Source of the DNA: Candidatus Zixiibacteriota bacterium
Lineage (GTDB): Bacteria; Zixibacteria; MSB-5A5; DG-27
Direction: 5' to 3'
Assembly: GCA_030605835.1 (NCBI GenBank)
Contig: JAUWHO010000029.1
Span: forward strand, 1 to 64,000
DNA: 64,000 nucleotides
Every line of letters begins with the position of its first letter. Position 1 is the stretch's first letter. Shown piece after piece: positions 42,312 through 51,183 of this stretch. A program made the position numbers and the translations under genes. Under the pieces are notes generated by a model. It ran no database searches, was not told where the DNA came from, and was given only the letters and a program-made list of their open reading frames with translations.

Positions 42312-43994
42312 ATGAGTGACGGCTCCTTCAACATACTCATCGGTGGAGAGGCCGGTCAGGGACTGGCGACCATCGGGGAGTTGCTCGCCAAGGCTTTTGG
42401 GCGCGGCGGTTACTCGCTTGTCACGACTTCAACTTATGAATCGCGGGTTCGTGGCGGTCACAGCACTGTGGCCCTGCGAGTGAGCGCTGAGAAGGTCGCC
42501 TCTCCCAGCGAATCCTTCGATCTGCTGGTCGCCCTGAATCCCGAATCCGCGAAGCTCCATCGGAAGGAGCTCTCCACTCAGGGGCTTATCATCCTGGATG
42601 AGGCTTTTCAGGTCGACGACGAGGCCTGTATCAGAGTTCCATTTAAAGAGCTGGCCAAAGGGAAGTTCTCAAACATCGCCGCCGTGGGAGTTGTCGGTTT
42701 CCTCCTCGGCCTTGAGGAGCAATCACTCCTCGGGGTGCTCGTGGACTTCTTCGGCAAGAAGAAACCCCAGCTGGCCGGAGAGAATCGAGAGACCTTGGCA
42801 AAGGCATTTCGGTGGGCTGCACAGCTGCCCTCTTCATTCCATCGAAAACTCACCCTTATCTCGGATCCAGCGCCGCGCCTGGTTATGAATGGAAACCAGG
42901 CCATTGCTCTGGGGGCGCTGTCAGCGGGGGTGAAGTTCTGTTCCTTTTATCCGATGAGTCCGGCCACCTCCATCGCTATTGGGCTGATCGGGAAGGCGAG
43001 ACAGATGGGACTGGTGGTGGAGCAGGCAGAGGATGAGATCGCCGCCGTCAACATGGCCATCGGTGCCTCCTTCGCCGGCGCCCCCAGCTTGGTGGCCACC
43101 TCCGGAGGCGGGTTTGCATTGATGGTGGAGGCGGTGAGCCTAACGGCGGTATCTGAAACCCCGTTGGTGATTGTGGTGGCACAGCGCCCCGGTCCGGCTA
43201 CCGGGCTGCCAACGCGCACCGAGCAGGCGGATCTGGAGTTCGTCCTCCACGCTGGCCATGGGGAGTTTCCCCGGGCCATTTTCGCCCCCGGGACTGTCGA
43301 GGAGTGCTTTCATCTGACCCGCAAGGCCTTCGAGCTGGCAGAGCGATATCAGGGACCAATGTTTCTCTTAACGGATCAGTTCCTCGCCGATTCCTATCGT
43401 GCAGTAAAGCCCTTTGATCTGAAATCCATCTCCCCGGTTCAAGTCGCCAGCGAGGTCTCGGCGTTGTCAACCCCGTACTGCCGATATACTATCACCGACA
43501 GCGGGATTTCGCCCCGGCTCCTCCCCGGCAGGAGCGAACGCCTTGTCGTTGCGGACAGCCACGAGCATACCGAGGACGGCCATATCACGGAGGATCCTTC
43601 GATGCGCAAGCGCATGGTGGAAAAACGGCTGAGGAAGCTGGAGGGGATTCGGGCCGAGACGATTCCTCCAGACAAGAACGGAGATGTCAATCCAGAGCTG
43701 CTCTTGGTCTCCTGGGGCTGCAGCAAGGGGGCGGTGTCGGAGGCCGCCTCCCGGATGAGATCCGAAGGGATGAGCGTCAGCACCCTTCACTTCTCTCAAG
43801 TTTGGCCACTCATCTCAGAGCAGTTCCGGCATCACTTAGAAGCAGCCAAGGAGGTCGTCTGCGTTGAGGGTAACGCTACCGGACAACTGGCTAACCTGAT
43901 TCACCGCGTGACCGAATTTCAGATGGCGAGGAGAGTGCTTCGATACGACGGGCTGCCGCTGACCCCGGAGTCGATCCTGCGGGAGTTGAATTAG
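42312..43994 (+). CDS. korA: 2-oxoacid:ferredoxin oxidoreductase alpha subunit with fused gamma domain
   Basis: Part of the enzyme that oxidatively decarboxylates a 2-oxoacid such as 2-oxoglutarate with CoA and reduces ferredoxin. The 560-residue protein starts with a gamma domain (GGEAGQGLATIGELLAKAFGRGGYSL, YESRVRGGHSTVALRVS) followed by the pyrimidine-binding alpha domain (GNQAIALGALSAGVKFCSFYPMSPATSI, VVEQAEDEIAAVNMAIGASFAGAPSLVATSGGGFALM) and a C-terminal transketolase-like part. The fused order is that of KorA/OorA and archaeal KgorA. It starts with ATG behind AGAGGATGAT and lies 13 bases before korB. No separate ferredoxin subunit is present. Its place in the stress island suggests supply of low-potential electrons. 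Confidence 0.92.
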   Translation: MSDGSFNILIGGEAGQGLATIGELLAKAFGRGGYSLVTTSTYESRVRGGHSTVALRVSAEKVASPSESFDLLVALNPESAKLHRKELSTQGLIILDEAFQVDDEACIRVPFKELAKGKFSNIAAVGVVGFLLGLEEQSLLGVLVDFFGKKKPQLAGENRETLAKAFRWAAQLPSSFHRKLTLISDPAPRLVMNGNQAIALGALSAGVKFCSFYPMSPATSIAIGLIGKARQMGLVVEQAEDEIAAVNMAIGASFAGAPSLVATSGGGFALMVEAVSLTAVSETPLVIVVAQRPGPATGLPTRTEQADLEFVLHAGHGEFPRAIFAPGTVEECFHLTRKAFELAERYQGPMFLLTDQFLADSYRAVKPFDLKSISPVQVASEVSALSTPYCRYTITDSGISPRLLPGRSERLVVADSHEHTEDGHITEDPSMRKRMVEKRLRKLEGIRAETIPPDKNGDVNPELLLVSWGCSKGAVSEAASRMRSEGMSVSTLHFSQVWPLISEQFRHHLEAAKEVVCVEGNATGQLANLIHRVTEFQMARRVLRYDGLPLTPESILRELN

Positions 43995-44007
43995 GGCGAG
44001 GAGAAGG

Positions 44008-44859
44008 ATGGTAACAATCGACGATTACGGAGACTACCAGACCGCCTGGTGCCCCGGCTGTGGGAATTTCCCGATTCTTGAGGCGGTCAAAAAGGCTCTG
44101 GCGGCAAGTAAGTTAGAGCCACATCAGGTGCTGTTGGTCTCCGGCATCGGCCAGGCTGCCAAAACCCCCCATTACATAAACGCCAACATCTTCAATGGCT
44201 TGCACGGTCGGGCCCTGCCGGTGGCCACCGGGGCTAAGCTCGCCTACCCCGAGCTCACCGTTGTGGTCGAGAGCGGAGATGGGTGTGTTTATGCCGAGGG
44301 CGGCAACCATTTTCTAGCTGCCATCCGACGCAACCCCGATCTGACTCTCCTGGTCCACAACAACCAGGTTTACGGTCTGACCAAGGGACAGGCCAGCCCC
44401 ACCTCAGAAGGGGACTTCGTCACTAAAGCTCAGCCGCAAGGGATGACCTCCTATCCCTTCAATGCCGTCGCAGTTGCCGTAAGCATGCAGGCCAGTTTCG
44501 TCGCCCGCGGCTTTTCCGGCCTCGGCGATCACTTGGCGGAGCTGATCCGGCTTGCGATTGCCCATCGAGGGCTTTCGCTTGTTGAGGTGTTGCAGCCGTG
44601 CGTCTCCTTCAACAAGCTCAACACCTACGCCTGGTACAAGAAACGATGCCAAATCCTGCCACCTGAGCATGACCCCACCAACTTTGAAGCCGCCCTGAGA
44701 GTCGCCTTTGAGTGGGGAGAGAAAATCCCCCTGGGCCTCATCTACCGGAACGAAAGGACCGTTTTCGAGGATCGGTTTTCCGCTCTCGATCGGGGGCCAT
44801 TGGTGGTGCAGGAGGTCGACCTCGAGAAATTGACAGAGATTATGGAGGAGTATCGATGA
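44008..44859 (+). CDS. korB: 2-oxoacid:ferredoxin oxidoreductase beta subunit
   Basis: Thiamine diphosphate-binding partner of KorA. The 283-residue protein has WCPGCGNFPILEAVKKAL at the N-terminus, ATGAKLAYPELTVVVESGDGCVYAEGGNHFLAAIRRN containing the GDG...N ThDP/Mg motif, and NNQVYGLTKGQASPTS. The length is normal for KorB. The exact 2-oxoacid cannot be read directly. The start ATG follows GAGGAGAAGG, 13 bases after korA. Confidence 0.93.
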   Translation: MVTIDDYGDYQTAWCPGCGNFPILEAVKKALAASKLEPHQVLLVSGIGQAAKTPHYINANIFNGLHGRALPVATGAKLAYPELTVVVESGDGCVYAEGGNHFLAAIRRNPDLTLLVHNNQVYGLTKGQASPTSEGDFVTKAQPQGMTSYPFNAVAVAVSMQASFVARGFSGLGDHLAELIRLAIAHRGLSLVEVLQPCVSFNKLNTYAWYKKRCQILPPEHDPTNFEAALRVAFEWGEKIPLGLIYRNERTVFEDRFSALDRGPLVVQEVDLEKLTEIMEEYR

Positions 44860-44964
44860 GGAATCTTCGGTGCGGAGTTGCGCCTGAGAAACCAATTCGA
44901 GTAGAACGATACAGTCAAAACTGAGAAGCTGCATGATAGTTTGTGGCCAACACAGAGGTGACTT

Positions 44965-45477
44965 ATGACCGTTGAGGAAGCAATCAAAACCGCCATCGAG
45001 TACGAGACCAGAGTGCGGGATGTCTACGCAGATGCTGTGAAACAGACTGCCGACCCGGTGGGAAAACGCATCTTGGGGGTGTTGGCTAACGAAGAACAGC
45101 ACCACTTAGACTATCTGCGAAGCAGACTTGAGCAATGGAAGACAACCGCGGAGGTGACCACGGAGGGACTGAAAACTGCCATCCCCTCCCGAAAGGCCAT
45201 AGAAGCAGGGGTGAACAAGCTCAAAAGCCAGATGGCCGGTCAGGACCGCGGCGTTGCCGAGCTGCAAATACTCAAAAAAGCTCTGGATGTAGAGCTGGAG
45301 ACCAGCAACTTCTACAAGAAGATGGTCAAAGAGCTGCCGGCTGAAGGGCAAGAGCTGTTCGCGCGTTTCGTGGAGATCGAGGAGGGTCATCTCGCCATCG
45401 TTCAGGCCGAGCTTGACTACGCCAGCGGCACCGGTTTCTGGTTCGATTTCATGGAGTTCAACCTTGAGGGAGCATGA
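44965..45477 (+). CDS. ferritin-like diiron protein 1 (rubrerythrin-type fold, no rubredoxin domain)
   Basis: A 170-residue four-helix protein with two metal half-sites: EYETRVRDVY with NEEQHHLDYL (E...ExxH), and VELETSNFY with EIEEGHLAI. This is the duplicated E...ExxH pattern of the rubrerythrin and ferritin-like superfamily, so a diiron centre is expected. The usual rubredoxin domain is absent. The C-terminus ends with an aromatic tail (GTGFWFDFMEFNLEGA), shared in style with the next protein. Probably a peroxide-handling or iron-binding protein. First of four such small genes in the island. Confidence 0.85.
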   Translation: MTVEEAIKTAIEYETRVRDVYADAVKQTADPVGKRILGVLANEEQHHLDYLRSRLEQWKTTAEVTTEGLKTAIPSRKAIEAGVNKLKSQMAGQDRGVAELQILKKALDVELETSNFYKKMVKELPAEGQELFARFVEIEEGHLAIVQAELDYASGTGFWFDFMEFNLEGA

Positions 45478-45536
45478 AAAGCTTTGTATGCTTAAACTCC
45501 TGAGATAAACCCTAATGATTCGGGGGATAGTAACAG

Positions 45537-46049
45537 ATGGATAAAGCGACGAAACGTATTGCCGAGGGGCTGCTGAAGGCCATCCAGTTGGAGGTTGACG
45601 GTCAACATTTCTACCGGATGGCGGCGAAGAGCACCGCCGACCCCAAAGGTTGGGAGGTGTTTGAGAGGCTGGCGGAGGAAGAGCAGGAACACTTGAGCTT
45701 TCTTAGAACTCAGTATAAGTCCATACTTGAGACCGGAGCGCCCAACAAAGAGGTCAAGTTGGGTTCTCAGGCTAAATTGGCTGACACCAGTCCCATCTTT
45801 TCTGAACAGATCCGGGAGCGCCTGGGCAAAGCTCACTACGAGATGAGCGCCCTCTCCATCGGAATTCAGCTGGAGCTCTCCGCGATCAAATTCTACAGAG
45901 CTGAAGCTGAGGCAGTGACGGACCCAACGGTGCGGTCGTTGTACACCGAGCTGGCGGAGTGGGAATCCGGTCACCACAACGCCTTACTGCGCCAGCAGGA
46001 GATGTTGAAGGAGGATTACTGGCACGCCGGAGGATTTTATCCTTTCTGA
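45537..46049 (+). CDS. ferritin-like diiron protein 2
   Basis: A 170-residue four-helix protein with LEVDGQHFYRM/EEEQEHLSFL and QLELSAIKFYRAEAE/EWESGHHNALL, giving two E...ExxH half-sites. An aromatic tail (YWHAGGFYPF) ends the protein, like that of the preceding gene. The gap to that gene is 59 bases and both run in the same direction. It may form a heteromer or a duplicate with the first protein. Specific function not known. Confidence 0.83.
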   Translation: MDKATKRIAEGLLKAIQLEVDGQHFYRMAAKSTADPKGWEVFERLAEEEQEHLSFLRTQYKSILETGAPNKEVKLGSQAKLADTSPIFSEQIRERLGKAHYEMSALSIGIQLELSAIKFYRAEAEAVTDPTVRSLYTELAEWESGHHNALLRQQEMLKEDYWHAGGFYPF

Positions 46050-46207
46050 CTCCAAAGCGCAAATGGTTCAGAAACAGGGTTTTTATTAATATAAGGGAGA
46101 AGTCAGTCTGTATACGATATTTTCCTCACTATGACACAAACGTTGTTAATAGTAATTAAGATACGAGCTTGTCGAAAAAACTTTCACTTTAGATAGGAGA
46201 CCTTAAG

Positions 46208-46582
46208 ATGACCGAAAGATTACAGATCTACAAGTGCGAAATCTGCGGCAACATCGTGGAGATGCTTCACGAGGGGAAAGGAGAGCTGGTCTGCTGCGGC
46301 CAGCCGATGAAGCTCTACCAGGAGAACACCGTAGATGCCGCCAGGGAGAAGCACGTCCCGGTGGTGGAGAAGACGGCCTCGGGTTTCAAAGTGAAGGTGG
46401 GGAGTGTCCCCCATCCCATGGAGGAGAAACACTACATCGAGTGGATTGAACTCATAGCCGACGGAAAAGCCTACCGTCACTTCCTGAAGCCGGGGGAGGC
46501 TGCCGAGGCTACATTCCAGATCGATGCCGAGCAGGTCACCGCCCGTGAATACTGCAACCTGCACGGATTGTGGAAGGCGTAA
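46208..46582 (+). CDS. dfx: desulfoferrodoxin (superoxide reductase, two-iron type)
   Basis: Reduces superoxide to peroxide without releasing oxygen. The 124-residue protein has an N-terminal desulforedoxin-like Fe(Cys)4 site (CEIC and the adjacent pair CC of VCCGQPM) and the superoxide reductase domain with His ligands in [24 protein letters not shown] and the Cys/His of CNLHGLWK. This is the two-iron class. Electrons would come from rubredoxin, encoded at 55125. Confidence 0.96.
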   Translation: MTERLQIYKCEICGNIVEMLHEGKGELVCCGQPMKLYQENTVDAAREKHVPVVEKTASGFKVKVGSVPHPMEEKHYIEWIELIADGKAYRHFLKPGEAAEATFQIDAEQVTAREYCNLHGLWKA

Positions 46583-46656
46583 CAGATCTGGCAACAGCGC
46601 GGTTTGCTGAAACGTTGCTGTCAACGGAGATATTATTATTACTAAAGGAGGTAACA

Positions 46657-47109
46657 ATGAAACTCAAGTCGGTCGATGAGATTCTGGATTTCGCAGTGGA
46701 GAAGGAGCAGGAAGCTGCAGAGTTCTATACCGATCTGGCTGGTCGGGTGGAGCAATCGTGGATGGTTAAGGCCTTCGAAGATTTCGCCAGGGAGGAGGTG
46801 AAACACAAACAGAAGTTGCTGAAAATCAAGGAGGGAAAGCTATTGTTGCCTGCCGCCGATAAGGTCACAGACCTGAAGATTGCAGACTATTTGGTGGACG
46901 TAATCCCCAGCCCGGAAATCGACTACCAGGCGGCACTCATCCTGGCGATGAAGAAGGAGAAGGCCTCTTTCAGACTCTACAACGATCTTGCCGCCACCAC
47001 TGCCGACGAGAACCTCAGAGCAACTCTGCTAAGCCTCGCTCAAGAGGAGGCCAAACACAAATTGCGGCTCGAGGTCGAGTACGACGAGCATTTCCTGACG
47101 GAGGATTGA
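46657..47109 (+). CDS. ferritin-like diiron protein 3
   Basis: A 150-residue protein starting at the ATG at 46657, behind AAAGGAGG. Half-sites are EKEQEAAEFY/AREEVKHKQK and KKEKASFRLY/AQEEAKHKLR, the E...ExxH pattern twice. No rubredoxin domain. It lies between superoxide reductase and thiol peroxidase, so a role in peroxide removal or iron sequestration is likely. Confidence 0.86.
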   Translation: MKLKSVDEILDFAVEKEQEAAEFYTDLAGRVEQSWMVKAFEDFAREEVKHKQKLLKIKEGKLLLPAADKVTDLKIADYLVDVIPSPEIDYQAALILAMKKEKASFRLYNDLAATTADENLRATLLSLAQEEAKHKLRLEVEYDEHFLTED

Positions 47110-47166
47110 GACTATCGGTGCTGCTGTCACCGACCCGGGGGAAAGACTTTCAGAGTAAACAATCAT

Positions 47167-47186
47167 CCGCGGTTTCAAGACCGCGG
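47167..47186 (+). other. stem-loop before tpx
   Basis: CCGCGGT (47167-47173) and ACCGCGG (47180-47186) flank a 6-base loop directly before the AGGAG of tpx. It may regulate or stabilise the tpx message. Confidence 0.4.
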
Positions 47187-47198
47187 CAGGAGATTTCA

Positions 47199-47714
47199 AT
47201 GAAAGAACGAAGCGGAATTGCAACTATCGAAGGAAAGCCATTGACCCTGGTCGGGGAGGAGGTCAAAGTCGGTGATAAGGCTCCAGACTTCACGGTGCTG
47301 GACAACGATCTCTCGCCAGTCAACTTTTCGTCGTACCGAGGCAAAGTGTGCGTTATCTCCTCGGTCCCCTCTTTGGACACCCCGGTGTGTGACACCGAGA
47401 CCAGGAGGTTCAACCAGGAGGCCGGCAGGCTCGGCTCCGATGTCGTCATTCTCACCATCAGCATGGATTTGCCCTTCGCCCAAAAGCGGTGGTGTGGCGC
47501 CGCGGGGGTGGATAAGGTGCAGACTCTGTCCGACCACCGCGAGGCCTCCTTCGGCACCGCCTACGGGGTGCTGATCAAAGAACTGAGGCTTCTTGCCAGG
47601 GCGATATTCGTGGTGGATCGGGACGGGATCATTCAATATATTCAGCTGGTCGAGGAGCTCACCAAAGAGCCCGACTACGAGGCGGTGCTGAATGCGGTGA
47701 GGAAGTTAACTTGA
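47199..47714 (+). CDS. tpx: thiol peroxidase (Tpx family)
   Basis: An atypical 2-Cys peroxiredoxin that reduces hydrogen and lipid peroxides with thioredoxin. The 171-residue protein has the peroxidatic Cys in SLDTPVCDTETRRFN and the resolving Cys in KRWCGAAGV. The start ATG at 47199 follows CAGGAGATTTC; a longer frame upstream is not needed. Its product and the superoxide reductase could work in series. Confidence 0.95.
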   Translation: MKERSGIATIEGKPLTLVGEEVKVGDKAPDFTVLDNDLSPVNFSSYRGKVCVISSVPSLDTPVCDTETRRFNQEAGRLGSDVVILTISMDLPFAQKRWCGAAGVDKVQTLSDHREASFGTAYGVLIKELRLLARAIFVVDRDGIIQYIQLVEELTKEPDYEAVLNAVRKLT

Positions 47715-47845
47715 GTGTGTCTGGCTAGTTCAACAGATTTCTATCTGTAAATAGAAGCGATTGATCTCTGAGCATCTTTCTGTGTTTCCAAGCGGAAACG
47801 GATCCAGGGAGTTTGGTAACAATCGAGACAGCGGAGGACATTATT

Positions 47846-49318
47846 ATGAGAGAAGTAATGCTCTCGATGTCCTTGCTCCTACTTTTGGTTAGCACCGTTG
47901 GGGCGACGATGCAGAGCGAGGACACCCAGAACTGCATAGCTTGTCACGCCAGTGTCACCCCCGGAATTGTTGCAGATTGGGAGAAGAGTCGTCATGCCAA
48001 GAGGACTCCAGCTGAGGCTCTGAAAGCAGAGACGTTAAAAAGACGGGTTTCAGCAAGCAATGTTCCAGACAGACTTGCAGGGACTGTGGTCGGATGTGCC
48101 GAATGCCACACCATGAACCCGGAAAAGCATAAAGACAGTTTCGACCACAACGGTTATACAGTCCACATCGTGGTCACTCCCCCCGACTGTGCCACCTGCC
48201 ATCCGACGGAGAGGGCTCAGTACGAGCAGAATATCATGTCTTACGCCCACGGCAACCTCAACGACAATCCCCTTTACGGTGCCTTAGTTACCAGCGTTAA
48301 CGGCCTTCAGACTTTTGAGAAGATGAAGACCTCTCTTAGAGCTCCCGATGAGGAGACCAATTCTGAATCCTGCTTTTATTGCCATGGAACGAAAGTTGAA
48401 GTCAAACAAATGAGGGCCCGGGAGACTTCTATGGGGGATATGGAGTTCCCTCTTCTCTCCGGCTGGCCCAATCAGGGGGTGGGGCGTCTGAATCCCGACG
48501 GTAGCATGGGAGCTTGCACCTCCTGTCACACCCGACATCAGTTTTCCATTGAAATGGCAAGGAAACCTCACACCTGTGGGGAATGCCACAAAGGACCCGA
48601 CGTCCCCGCCTACAAGGTCTACCAGGTCAGCAAACACGGAAACATCTATTCTTCCCTGAGCGACGATTGGAATTTTAGTAATGTCCCCTGGGTGGTGGGT
48701 AAAGACTTTACCGCTCCCACCTGTGCCACCTGCCATGTCAGCTTGATCGTTACCGACGATGGTGAGGTCGTGGCCCAGAGAAGCCACCGGATGAATGACC
48801 GCCTCAGTTGGAGGATTTTCGGGCTCATCTATGCCCACCCTCACCCGAGATCTCCCAACACCACCATTATCAAGAATAGAGCCGGTCTTCCGCTCCCCAC
48901 CGAACTCACCGGTGAACCAGTGTCCAAATATCTGATTGACGAAAAGGAGCAGGCCGAGCGTCGTGGTAAGATGCAGAAGATCTGCCTCACCTGTCACGGC
49001 TTTGAGTGGGTCGAGGGACATTTCGCCCGCTTCGAGAACAGCCTCAAGACCACTAACGAGATGACCTTGACTGCTACCAAAATACTGATGACTGCCTGGG
49101 AGAAAGGTGTGGCCCAAGGGTTACCTCAGGGGGCAAATATCTTTGATGAGGCTATCGAAAAGATGTGGGTGGAAGAGTGGCTCTTCTTTGCCAACTCTAC
49201 CCGTTTTGCTTCTGCGATGGCAGGGGCGGACTACGGAGCCTTTGCTAACGGCCGCTGGTATATGTCCAAGAACCTCCAGGAAATGCTTGATTGGCTGGAA
49301 TTCAAACTGAAAGACTAG
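47846..49318 (+). CDS. octaheme c-type cytochrome, HAO-like, copy 1
   Basis: A 490-residue exported protein with a signal peptide and eight CxxCH heme motifs (CIACH, CAECH, CATCH, CFYCH, CTSCH, CGECH, CATCH, CLTCH). The spacing and C-terminal region ([25 protein letters not shown]) fit the octaheme hydroxylamine oxidoreductase superfamily. Members oxidise hydroxylamine or hydrazine, or in reverse reduce nitrite, hydroxylamine or tetrathionate; the direction depends on a cross-linked tyrosine that I cannot verify without an alignment. The start ATG at 47846 follows GGAGG. It sits between tpx and the arsenate reductase remnant in a cluster of oxidant-defence genes. Confidence 0.88.
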   Translation: MREVMLSMSLLLLLVSTVGATMQSEDTQNCIACHASVTPGIVADWEKSRHAKRTPAEALKAETLKRRVSASNVPDRLAGTVVGCAECHTMNPEKHKDSFDHNGYTVHIVVTPPDCATCHPTERAQYEQNIMSYAHGNLNDNPLYGALVTSVNGLQTFEKMKTSLRAPDEETNSESCFYCHGTKVEVKQMRARETSMGDMEFPLLSGWPNQGVGRLNPDGSMGACTSCHTRHQFSIEMARKPHTCGECHKGPDVPAYKVYQVSKHGNIYSSLSDDWNFSNVPWVVGKDFTAPTCATCHVSLIVTDDGEVVAQRSHRMNDRLSWRIFGLIYAHPHPRSPNTTIIKNRAGLPLPTELTGEPVSKYLIDEKEQAERRGKMQKICLTCHGFEWVEGHFARFENSLKTTNEMTLTATKILMTAWEKGVAQGLPQGANIFDEAIEKMWVEEWLFFANSTRFASAMAGADYGAFANGRWYMSKNLQEMLDWLEFKLKD

Positions 49319-49334
49319 ACGACCTAGAGGCAGG

Positions 49335-49835
49335 ATGTCGAGTTACCAGGAGAGAGAGCAAATCCCCAGAAGCGCAAAGAGCCGGCTGCGAACCAGAGAA
49401 AAAGTGGAGCGGAGAGCCCTTTTTCTCTGCACGGACAACTCCTGCCGCTCTCAGATGGCAGAGGGCCTGTTGAGAGCGTTGGCTGGCGATGAGTTTGAAG
49501 CCCACAGCGCCGGCGCCAGAGCCGCCTTCAGTCCATCCCCTCACGATAGAAGTCTTGACAGAGATTACAGTAGATATGTCAAATCATAGAAGTAAATCGG
49601 TTGAGGAATTTATCGGAGAGAAGTTTGACTACCTAATAACCCTCTGTCGGGACTATGCCAGAGAGGTCTGCCCGGTCTTCCTCGGGAAGACGGGGGAAAA
49701 ATTGCACTGGAACTTTATAGACCCCGGGGAAGTTAAGAAAAAAACCGGGAGGCGATCGAAGGTTTCAGAAAGGTGAGAGAGCAAACAAAAGCGAAAATAG
49801 AAATCTTTGTACAAGAATCAAAGGAGCTTAGCTAA
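49335..49835 (+). pseudogene. arsC: arsenate reductase (LMW phosphatase type) broken by two frameshifts
   Basis: The first part encodes [19 protein letters not shown], with the phosphatase loop CTDNSCR, then HSAGAR. At about 49521 one extra base shifts the frame; dropping that G gives [17 protein letters not shown]. The second frame then covers KSVEEFIGEKFDYLITLCRDYAREVCPVF and LHWNFIDPGEV. At the A7 run 49738-49744 one base is missing; adding an A gives EAIEGFRKVREQ to a TAA at 49833-49835. The two shifts cancel, and the TAA overlaps the ATG of the next gene (TAATG). So either a recent pseudogene, an assembly error, or recoding. The intact protein would be a thioredoxin-type arsenate reductase of about 166 residues. 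Confidence 0.8.
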
Positions 49836-51043
49836 TGGCTGAACTTTCGGACAAAAAGAGGATATTAAAAGAGTTGATCAAGAAACTGCACCAGGGAGCA
49901 AGCCCCCAGGAGGTGAAGAAAGAGTTCCAAGAGGCTTTCGGGGATGTCACTCCGACAGCGATAGCCCAGGCCGAAGAGGAACTCATAAAGGAGGGGATGC
50001 CCAGAGAAGAGATCCACAGACTTTGCGACGTTCACATTGCGGCCTTCAGAGAGTCACTGGAGAGGCAAGAGACTTTGGCGCCTGAGGGACATCCCATCCA
50101 CATTCTCATGGAAGAGCACAAAATACTCCTGGGGTTTGCTGCTCGACTCAAGGATCTTTCCGGGAAGATGAAAACGAAAAGCGACTTCGGTTCTGTCGCC
50201 AACGAGATGGAACAGCTAAGAGAGCTGGAAAGACAGCTTAAGGATTCAGAGAGCCACTACCTCCGCGAGGAGAACGTACTTTTCCCTTATCTCGAAAAAC
50301 ATGGAATCACCCAGCCTCCGGCAATGATGTGGATGGACCACGACAAGATCAGAGAGATGAAGAAGAACCTCTATACGCTTGTCGACTCACGCGAGAGGCT
50401 GGTCTTTCAAGACTTCGTGAAGCAACTGGAGGAGTCGGCAATCTCACTGGCGGAGATGCTCTCCAGTCATTTCTTCAAGGAAAACAATATCCTCTTCCCA
50501 GCCGGCCTGAAGGTCATAGCGGAGAATGAATGGACGGAGATAAGACGGCAGTTTGACGACCTCGGCTACCCCTCCTTCACACCGGAATCCGCAAGGGCAG
50601 CCTTTGGAGGGATGGAGGCGCCAGTCTCTGAAGTTGAAGTCGTCGGCGCCCTGACTTTTGACACCGGGAGCATGTCAAAGAAGGAGATCGGGGCAATTTT
50701 CAGCGCTCTGCCGGTGGATATCACCTTCGTGGATAAGGATGGTACCGTCCGATTTTTCAGCCAAACCAAGGAGAGGATTTTCCCGAGAACGAAGGCGGTG
50801 ATCGGGCGGAAGGTTCAGCAATGCCACCCTGAGAAGAGCATACATGTAGTCAATAAGATCTTGGAGGATTTCAGAGGTGGCTTTCGAGAGGTGGCCGAGT
50901 TCTGGATTAACGTTGAGGGAAGATTAATCCATATCCGATATTTCCCTGTCCGTGACAAGCGAGGAGATTATCTCGGATGTGTGGAGGTGACCCAGGATAT
51001 TACGGACATAAAGAAGATTGAGGGAGAAAAGAGGTTATTATAA
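49835..51043 (+). CDS. DUF438 - hemerythrin - PAS protein
   Basis: A 402-residue cytoplasmic protein. Residues about 5-70 form a DUF438 helical domain (LKELIKKLHQGASPQEVKKEF). A hemerythrin-like domain follows, with metal ligands in HPIHILMEEHKILL, SHYLREENVLFPYLEKHG, MMWMDHDKIREM and SSHFFKENNILFPA. The C-terminal part is a PAS domain (LPVDITFVDKDGTVRFFSQTKERIFPRTKAVIGRKVQQCHPEKSIHVVNKIL). It may sense oxygen, nitric oxide or redox state and pass the signal to a partner. The ATG overlaps the arsC stop (TAATG), so translation was coupled to arsenate reductase. Confidence 0.88.
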   Translation: MAELSDKKRILKELIKKLHQGASPQEVKKEFQEAFGDVTPTAIAQAEEELIKEGMPREEIHRLCDVHIAAFRESLERQETLAPEGHPIHILMEEHKILLGFAARLKDLSGKMKTKSDFGSVANEMEQLRELERQLKDSESHYLREENVLFPYLEKHGITQPPAMMWMDHDKIREMKKNLYTLVDSRERLVFQDFVKQLEESAISLAEMLSSHFFKENNILFPAGLKVIAENEWTEIRRQFDDLGYPSFTPESARAAFGGMEAPVSEVEVVGALTFDTGSMSKKEIGAIFSALPVDITFVDKDGTVRFFSQTKERIFPRTKAVIGRKVQQCHPEKSIHVVNKILEDFRGGFREVAEFWINVEGRLIHIRYFPVRDKRGDYLGCVEVTQDITDIKKIEGEKRLL

Positions 51044-51183
51044 AAGGAACCTCGTCAGATAGTATATTCTCTTTTCGTTTGCACTTGCTGAGTTACCCTC
51101 CAAGTTCACACTACCCTGCAAACAGTATCAGTTATGCTACTGAAAGGAAGTTTCAGCCAAACTAAAATAATAAGGAGTGTGTC

